Source: Hofstenia miamia (Eukaryota > Xenacoelomorpha > Acoela > Hofsteniidae). Taken from it: a DNA stretch of 64,000 nucleotides. A model generated the notes under the pieces. It did no database searches. It worked only from the letters and a program-made list of their open reading frames with translations, and was not told the DNA's origin. Numbering within the stretch: the stretch's first letter is position 1; the number at the start of each line of letters is the position of its first letter. This document shows positions 57,642 through 64,000 of the stretch, piece by piece. Made by a program: the position numbers and the translations under genes. The stretch covers positions 36,740 to 100,739 of the forward strand of contig CABFPE010000401.1 in the NCBI GenBank assembly GCA_900660155.1, read 5' to 3'.

Positions 57642-59293
57642 CTTATAAGCAAAATAGTATTATGTTTTATAATTTTACAATTCACCTGAGGTGAATCACC
57701 TCTGATTATTGTAAAACACTCAACTGCTGCTCTGTGAAGGTCAATATCATTGTATGAATTTTAAACATCAAATAAGAAATGCATTCTAACTATTTATTGA
57801 AAACATCAACAAAAATCACTGAGGGAGTGCGATTAAGTTTTCCACACAAAATTTTTCGAACTATGTGAAGGAAAACGTCTGTTCTAATTAAATAACAAAT
57901 AGGACACGAAGTGTAAATTTAGAAAGTTGGCAAATTTTTATGATTAAAAACTGTGATAATAAATTACAAGCAAATACGTTCAGGGACCTGCATCATTCAC
58001 GTAATTTAAAGATCAAAGTTATACTAATTGTAACGTTAACACCTTCAAAGCCGCATGTCTTTCAAACTTTATTTTTAGATCGCAAATCACTTTTCTTTGA
58101 ACTACGAATTTCAATTGCAAGCAACTGCGAGGGAATAAATTTTCCCAAAATGACTGGGAAATCTACTTAAGACAAGATTAACTAGTATTTCGATTCTATA
58201 TATGAATAGCGTTAAAAATAATGTCTCCAATTTTCAAATAGATTACAAGCTATGAGTAAAGCCCCCACTGTTGATGCTTGTATAAGTGTAAAATAGGGTT
58301 TTCTTCAGGGCTATCTGAAATAATAAATAGGAGTGGTTGAAATCAGAGATGGAAGTGGGGGAGGGTCTACAATTGAAGAAGAGTGGAGCACTGTAATTCG
58401 GGCCAGTACGGGGGCCAGTGTGGCAAAATCACAAGATTTGAGAAAAGCTAAACCAAAACGCAATTGCCCATTTTAGGCCAATTTAACCCACGGTCTACAT
58501 ATGTAGACTAAAACTCAAAATAGCATTCTGCATATTCTATTTGACTTTCAGTGCTGTAAATGCTGTATTTTCAAGATCTCAACCTAGGTTTTTCAAATTG
58601 TGAAACTACAACGTACTCATTATCATTATGGTAGACTTTGATTTATTAACGTTGACATTTTTGAAAAAATCATATTTTGATAATCTTCCAGGGTGCTTGA
58701 CAAAACTGTGCGTAACATTTGTGTTGAATTGAAAATTTTAGACATCTACACAGAATTATACTGGAAAATAACTCTGGAAAATATAGAAATTATTAAATTT
58801 ATAAATTTCTAAGGATATGCAGTAATAAATCACTAAAACGTTTTGACGTCCACACATGAAGACATTGGGTTTATCACATTTTCACAGCTTAGTCTTCATT
58901 AATATTTAAGCTGATAGAACTTCTAAAACATTACTACTAATGTCATGACTGATATTGTGGATCAATTAACATTGTAAATGTCGTAAAATTACATGATAAT
59001 GCTGTAGTACTTCATTGAAGCAATATATTTGGTGTTGAACTCTGAGATGCGTGAATAGAAGGATGAAAGAAAAACGGAAATATTTGTGGACCAGCCCAAT
59101 GTCGGGTGATAATATAATGTTGACATGAAAGGAGTCAATCTAATGGACAGTCCTCTGTCCAATTTTAATCCCAGCGTCCGTAGTTAAAAATGATACTGGC
59201 CCATTCTTGTAAATGCTTTGAATATTAATGTGGGGTTTGCTTGGAACTTATATTCTCTCATTTATCTCAATGAAATTTTGCAGAAAGACTTAG
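57642..59293. other. AT-rich stretch, nothing firmly recognised
   Basis: A slightly GC-richer segment at about 58340-58440 (GGGCCAGTACGGGGGCCAGTG) contains a short direct repeat of GGGCCAGT. No gene supported. Confidence 0.35.
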
Positions 59294-59587
59294 GATACTA
59301 TAATTGAGTGCATGATTAGTAGTACAGCACCAGCCTTAACTGGTACAACAAGCAAACCTGGATCAATTAAAAGGATGCTAGACCACATCAGAAATTATGG
59401 TGTTGGACATCAGCATGAAGGTATACCACAAAGAAAATATGTAAGAAATGTGCTCAAATACAATATGTCCAACTTTCCAAAAGTCTGCATATTAATCATT
59501 GCTTCAAAATATTTCATGAGTGATTACTTGAGTATGAATAGTGGTGAACAGCAAAAATATCATCTAAATAATTATTGCTCCCAGTAA
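59294..59587 (+). CDS. Possible exon or remnant of a von Willebrand A-type domain
   Basis: After a GACTTAG acceptor the frame reads DTIIECMISSTAPALTGTTS, then GSIKRMLDHIRNYGVGHQHE, GIPQRKYVRNVLKYNMS and NFPKVCILIIASKYFMSDYL. The order I..I.Y..G..(H)xG.....VR......(N)(V/F)PKV.I.I resembles the second half of vWA domains in matrilins and collagen VI. In those the T.TG metal-binding loop and the TDG after PKV(L/C)I are conserved; here they read HQHEG and ASK, so metal binding would be lost. No first-half exon or clear 3' donor was found. It may be a diverged exon, a pseudogene piece or chance. Confidence 0.3.
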   Translation, partial: DTIIECMISSTAPALTGTTSKPGSIKRMLDHIRNYGVGHQHEGIPQRKYVRNVLKYNMSNFPKVCILIIASKYFMSDYLSMNSGEQQKYHLNNYCSQ

Positions 59588-59651
59588 AGCACAATGTTTA
59601 CATATGTAGACCCTTTAAAAAGCCTAAAATTTTTAATTGTTCTCTGGATAC

Positions 59652-59683
59652 ATATATTTATATATATATATATATATATATAT
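59652..59683. repeat. TA microsatellite with a short GTGTG tail
   Basis: About 15 TA units followed by TGTGAGTGTGTGTG. Confidence 0.9.
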
Positions 59684-62600
59684 GTGAGTGTGTGTGTCAT
59701 GAAGTTGTGAATAAAGTTTCACAAAAATGGTTAATATGGCTTAGAGGCTGTAAAATAATGTTTATACATCAATGTTACCAATTTAATAACATTTGGATTT
59801 GCTTTGAAATTTAAACATATTTTGAAATTTAATTATGCATTTTAAATCGTTCTGAAATTGGAAATAACAAAAATCGTTTTTATCTGAATTCGTCTGAACT
59901 TGATTTGCCTTAAGCTGGTACTAAATTGACTATAGAAGGCCTGCAATTTATGATTAATTTGCATAGTGTACAATATATTGGCCTTATAAGGGTGTTTTAA
60001 AACCAAAATTTACTTAAATTTTTACCATATTTTTTACTATTTTTTACTATTTATTAGCATCATGGTTATCATTGTATTTCTATTGTGAGTAGTGCTAAAT
60101 GAATAACGATTCTGCATCTTCTAAACATGAAAGGATTAAAAATATTTAGCAGTGGTGATGTAGCATTATAAAAAGTGTTATAAAAGAATTATGTGGCAAT
60201 AGAATAATTCATAAAGTATATTGAAGCAGAATTTATAGGTGCCAAAGTAAAATGCGTGGGAGAATATGGGATAGAGTTGAATACGTGAATATGAGGCAAT
60301 AAACAAATTCTGTGGGGCGGAGCAGTTCGCAAGAATCTGCCTAAATATCATCTCTGGAATGAATATATTGAAATAGGTTGATACATTTTTGGGATTATCA
60401 AGCGTTAGGGGAAGAGGAGGCTGCAATCAAATTTCTAGTTGATTTGAAACTATCTTGGCGTAGATATATAGTGGGATTCATATATGAATCCATTACAAGT
60501 TTTCATTTTTTTCATTCATTATTTTTACTTTCTATAGAATTTGATATATAATAGTGCAATTTCAGGCATTTTGGACATCTCAGCTTTTCACTATTAAAAA
60601 TACATCCAATTATTTTTCGAAACTTTAACTAAATTTCTCTTAATATTTAAAATTTAATTTTTGTTAACTGCTGCTTATAATACCAAAAATATAGCAAAAA
60701 ATGTTTAAAAACCAATTATGATTTTTCACAATTCATTTATTTTTAGAATTATAAAATCAATGAGACATTAAAACACTTAATCTTTCACTATTAAAATTTC
60801 AGTAGCGGCAGACACAACCTCATCGCACTCTTCTTTTTTGAAGCGTAAGCATTTTTCAGAGTAAGAGAAGAAGTAGTTGGATAAGTGTCAACTTTTTTTG
60901 AATGTTTGGATAGCATATGTGCTACAACTCAAGGCTTTTATGTTCATTTCTATCGCAAGATAAATTTCACTTCACCCAATTTAACATTTTTTTCGAATTT
61001 TTGATTAAAAATATCAATAAAAGATAGTGGATTAGGATTAAATTTTCCTTATTCATAATATATGGAAATGCGTTATATATACTTGGGAAGTTTGCAATCC
61101 TTTCCAGAAGAGATAAGTCCCCGGATTAACGGTTCAAAGTGAATTGGCTTGTTCCCGTGATAGCATACCAATTAGTGCACCATAACAGTCGTAGTTAGTT
61201 TGTTTTATCGCATCAATGATTAATACAATTCTAGGTGAGAATTTTTCCCACTGGCAGATAACACTTGCTTCAGAAACTACTTATTTAAATAAATTGTTGA
61301 GCGCTGCAGGCTACCTAAGTTAATGGGACGAAACTAACCTCGTCTTTTCTTTGTTATTATATTTGCATTTATTGCGGAGATGCACCACTGCATTTTCTGT
61401 CTGTCAAAATTATTAAAGAATTTCGAAATCAATTAAAAATTATTAAGCGATTCCTCCATATTCTCTGTTATCAAAACTACGTAGCATAATCAATGGGCAG
61501 ATTTGAAAAGTATTAACATGTCAATAACCATATCATTTTCGGATTGGAGATGAAAGTTTATTTACAAAACGCTGAAAATAAATTATAAAAAGCCCTAGTT
61601 ACGACAGCTTGAAGAAAAGCATTTTAAAAAACTTCTATATAAATATATGGATAATAAATTCTTTATATAACCACATTTTTTGAACTTTATTGTTCATAGT
61701 ATTTGAACTATAGCACGATAAAAACTTAGTTTTAGGAAAAATGGGAAATTTAAGAATATGGTAACTTATCTAAGCTTGGCTTACATATTTGTTCAACATG
61801 TTGCAGAATTCAGGTTGATCTAATATATATGCTTAGAGCACTAGCTCACGGTTTCTAAGCTTTTACTTTTTGAAAATATTAATCTTAAACTGTAAGGGGA
61901 TTCTTGAAAAAATTTCATGATTGCAAAAAAAATTTTAAACACTTATACCTCAAAAACGATTAACACTATGTTCAATCTGAAAGCACAATCCGACCTCTGA
62001 CCTTCCGCACAATCCGCCTAACGGTTTGAAATATCCTTGGACATATTAAGGAACACTCAAAGTTTTTTTTGCTTCCATGGTCTCAAAACTTTATAATTCA
62101 ATGAGAATTTAAATATTTTTAAAAAATTTAATATTTTCAAAGAAAAATTGTTTATTCCTTTCAACAACTTCTGCCTCAGCAGTATGCATTAACTGAAGTT
62201 TTCAACATGAAGTTTTAAAACATGTTCCCCAATAGACCCGTCAATGCCTCACAAATGTCACCTTTGTTTATAGAATTGGAGAAAATTTCTTGTAAATATG
62301 GAAAAACGGCTTTTCCTTTATAAGCGACGCTAAACAGCTTAAGTTTAAAGTAAATATAATTTAAATGAACAAATTTTAATATATGTTTAGGTAAGAAAAT
62401 TTACTGAACTATGGTATTAACAAGTTCATGGTGTGTAACAGAGCGTATTGTTTTGATTAAAGCTGTAGAAGTGTTTGTCTATATTACTAATAATTGAAAA
62501 ATATTCAAATCACAACTATGTTGGAATGATTTATTCGAAATTTGAAAATTTATTGTGTAGCTTTAATTAATAAATCCCTAGATTACAATGGGATATTAAT

Positions 62601-63477
62601 ACTGAAAAAATTATAAAACTTGAAGTTCCAAAAAAATTGTAATAATATAAGCCGGTTTGTAACTTTCCTCTTTTAAAATTTGAACATTGATCGTGTTTTT
62701 GTTTAATTGAGAGTAGTTGCTTAAATATTTATCTCCATGAAGTGGCATCATATTTAGGGAATGTAGACACAATCAAAACCATTGATGCGATCGGTTAAAC
62801 TTTTACCGGGTAGGAAAATAACAATATATTATTTCTATAAGTAAGGAATTAAAATATTAACTCAGGCTTTAAAGCATCTTAAGTGACGAACAAATAAATG
62901 TATCTATAAACCACCATAGAGGCGGTCTTTTGTCACCCTGCCTGAACGAGGCTTTCCAGGAGACTAAATAGTTGAGGTCAGTGGTTGATCCAATAGGTCT
63001 TCGAATGTTTTTTTATCTGGACACTAGCTATGAGCAAAATTTGAAATAAGATGTTACATTAAAAAGGTTAATACTTTAATAATTTTTATTACAAATGTTT
63101 AATTTTGATAGTACTCTTAGCCATGAATATGTCCATATCCAGGAGAATTAAAATTTCAAAATCGAATGAAACTGACTGTATCCAAAAGACTACACTACAG
63201 ACAGTGTAGGATTAAATTGGCATTAATAGTAAATTATTTTTTTCCAAATATTGCACGAATATTTCAAGTTATCACTATCGTAGTTAATAAATTGTTTGTT
63301 TTTGTTGTATTTTTTAATGAGTTTAGTAAGATATCATAATGCTGAAATTTTCGGTGAACATTCTTCATTGTAATGCGTAACATCTCAAACGACATTTCAA
63401 CTTGAAGTTATGCATTGCTTTGAAACAATTTATTTTTATAACACCTAATGATTTTAGAAATTCGGGTTGAAATCGGT
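59684..63477. other. AT-rich stretch, nothing recognised
   Basis: An 82-codon minus frame at 60178-60426 is hydrophobic and aromatic-rich with no motif I know. Upstream exons of the synaptotagmin-like gene may lie here, but I could not identify any. Confidence 0.35.
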
Positions 63478-63519
63478 TAAAATGTGATTAAAATATTTAT
63501 TTCGGGTCCGATTCCAACT
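63478..63519. repeat. Terminal fragment of a CAGAGTTGGAAT-type hAT MITE
   Basis: On the minus strand CAGAGTTGGAATCGGACCCG begins at 63519, the same end as at 36297. No partner end was seen before the window stops. Confidence 0.4.
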
Positions 63520-64000
63520 CTGAGATCTAGATATTACAAAAAATCCATGAATTAGTTTATGAATTTGCGTGTGACAAATAAAATAGAAATTTTATTAAAA
63601 GACAAGAAACAATTACAACTATACAGAAATCTTACATACCACCATTATAATAAAACTGTTATTGACCTTACGACCTTGAGCATAAATTTAAGGGATTTGA
63701 GTTTCATAATCAAGACAATTGTGTTTAGAAAGAAATAAACACATTTTAACCTGAATGGGGACACTTGTAAATCTGATATTTTAAGCAAAAATCTATAAAT
63801 AGCTCGTTATTTATAACAACATTTTGTGGGCTAATCAACCATATAATTGTAACTCTGTGATTAATAGACCTTCCTTCTTAAGAAATTTTTGTTGTATTTT
63901 TACAAAATTTCCTGCAAAATAATAAAGTGGAAAACAATGAGGAATTGGAATGAATAAAATTACAAAAACTTTTAACATTGTTTATATTAAATAGTTTTCT
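63520..64000. other. AT-rich tail of the window
   Basis: No feature recognised. Confidence 0.35.

Noticed and set aside
60178-60426. 82-codon minus-strand frame as an upstream synaptotagmin exon
   Set aside because: No transmembrane-plus-cysteine motif typical of synaptotagmin N-termini and no suitable donor.

Overview
The window is AT-rich (roughly 30-35% GC by eye) eukaryotic DNA. Its genes are split by spliceosomal introns, and most of the sequence is intergenic or intronic and packed with decayed transposons. The recognisable host genes are a ZIC-type zinc-finger regulator, a synaptotagmin-7-like calcium sensor and a two-domain Ly6/three-finger surface protein. This set points to an invertebrate animal; I cannot place the phylum from the sequence.

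Layout. 1-7.1 kb: CpG-starved DNA with ~480-bp repeat units, an 856-bp element with 40-bp inverted ends, a hAT scrap and two minisatellites, one carrying telomere-like CCCTAA words. 7.1-10.3 kb: hAT-like elements, C-rich and G-rich telomere-like tracts facing opposite ways, and a 30-bp minisatellite. 11.2 kb: a possible membrane-anchor first exon. 13.3-14.2 kb: the ZIC-like gene (+, two exons). 15.2-18.2 kb: a ~2.6-kb imperfect palindrome built from GTGTTCCCATT modules, with a hAT MITE inserted in one arm only. 18.3-23.2 kb: a second CpG desert starting exactly at a single N and holding a broken retroelement. 23.5-27.6 kb: hAT, piggyBac and LINE remnants plus an assembly gap. 28.7-29.3 kb: the Ly6-like gene (-, intronless). 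30.3-32.7 kb: a degraded LINE. 33.4-34.6 kb: a MITE-like element. 37.9-52.1 kb: the synaptotagmin-like gene (-), five exons rebuilt here from splice signals and reading phase, with LINE debris and TA repeats in its introns. 52.6-64 kb: LINE remnant, two hAT-like non-autonomous elements and a possible vWA-like exon.

The three supported genes have separate roles (nuclear transcription factor, cell-surface protein, membrane-trafficking calcium sensor) and show no operon-like arrangement. No rRNA, intact tRNA, CRISPR array or intact transposase was found. The most unusual signals are the two CpG deserts (one with an abrupt edge), the nested palindrome beside the ZIC gene with an internal control for the MITE insertion, and a 45-bp, stop-free, frame-preserving intron inside the synaptotagmin C2A domain.
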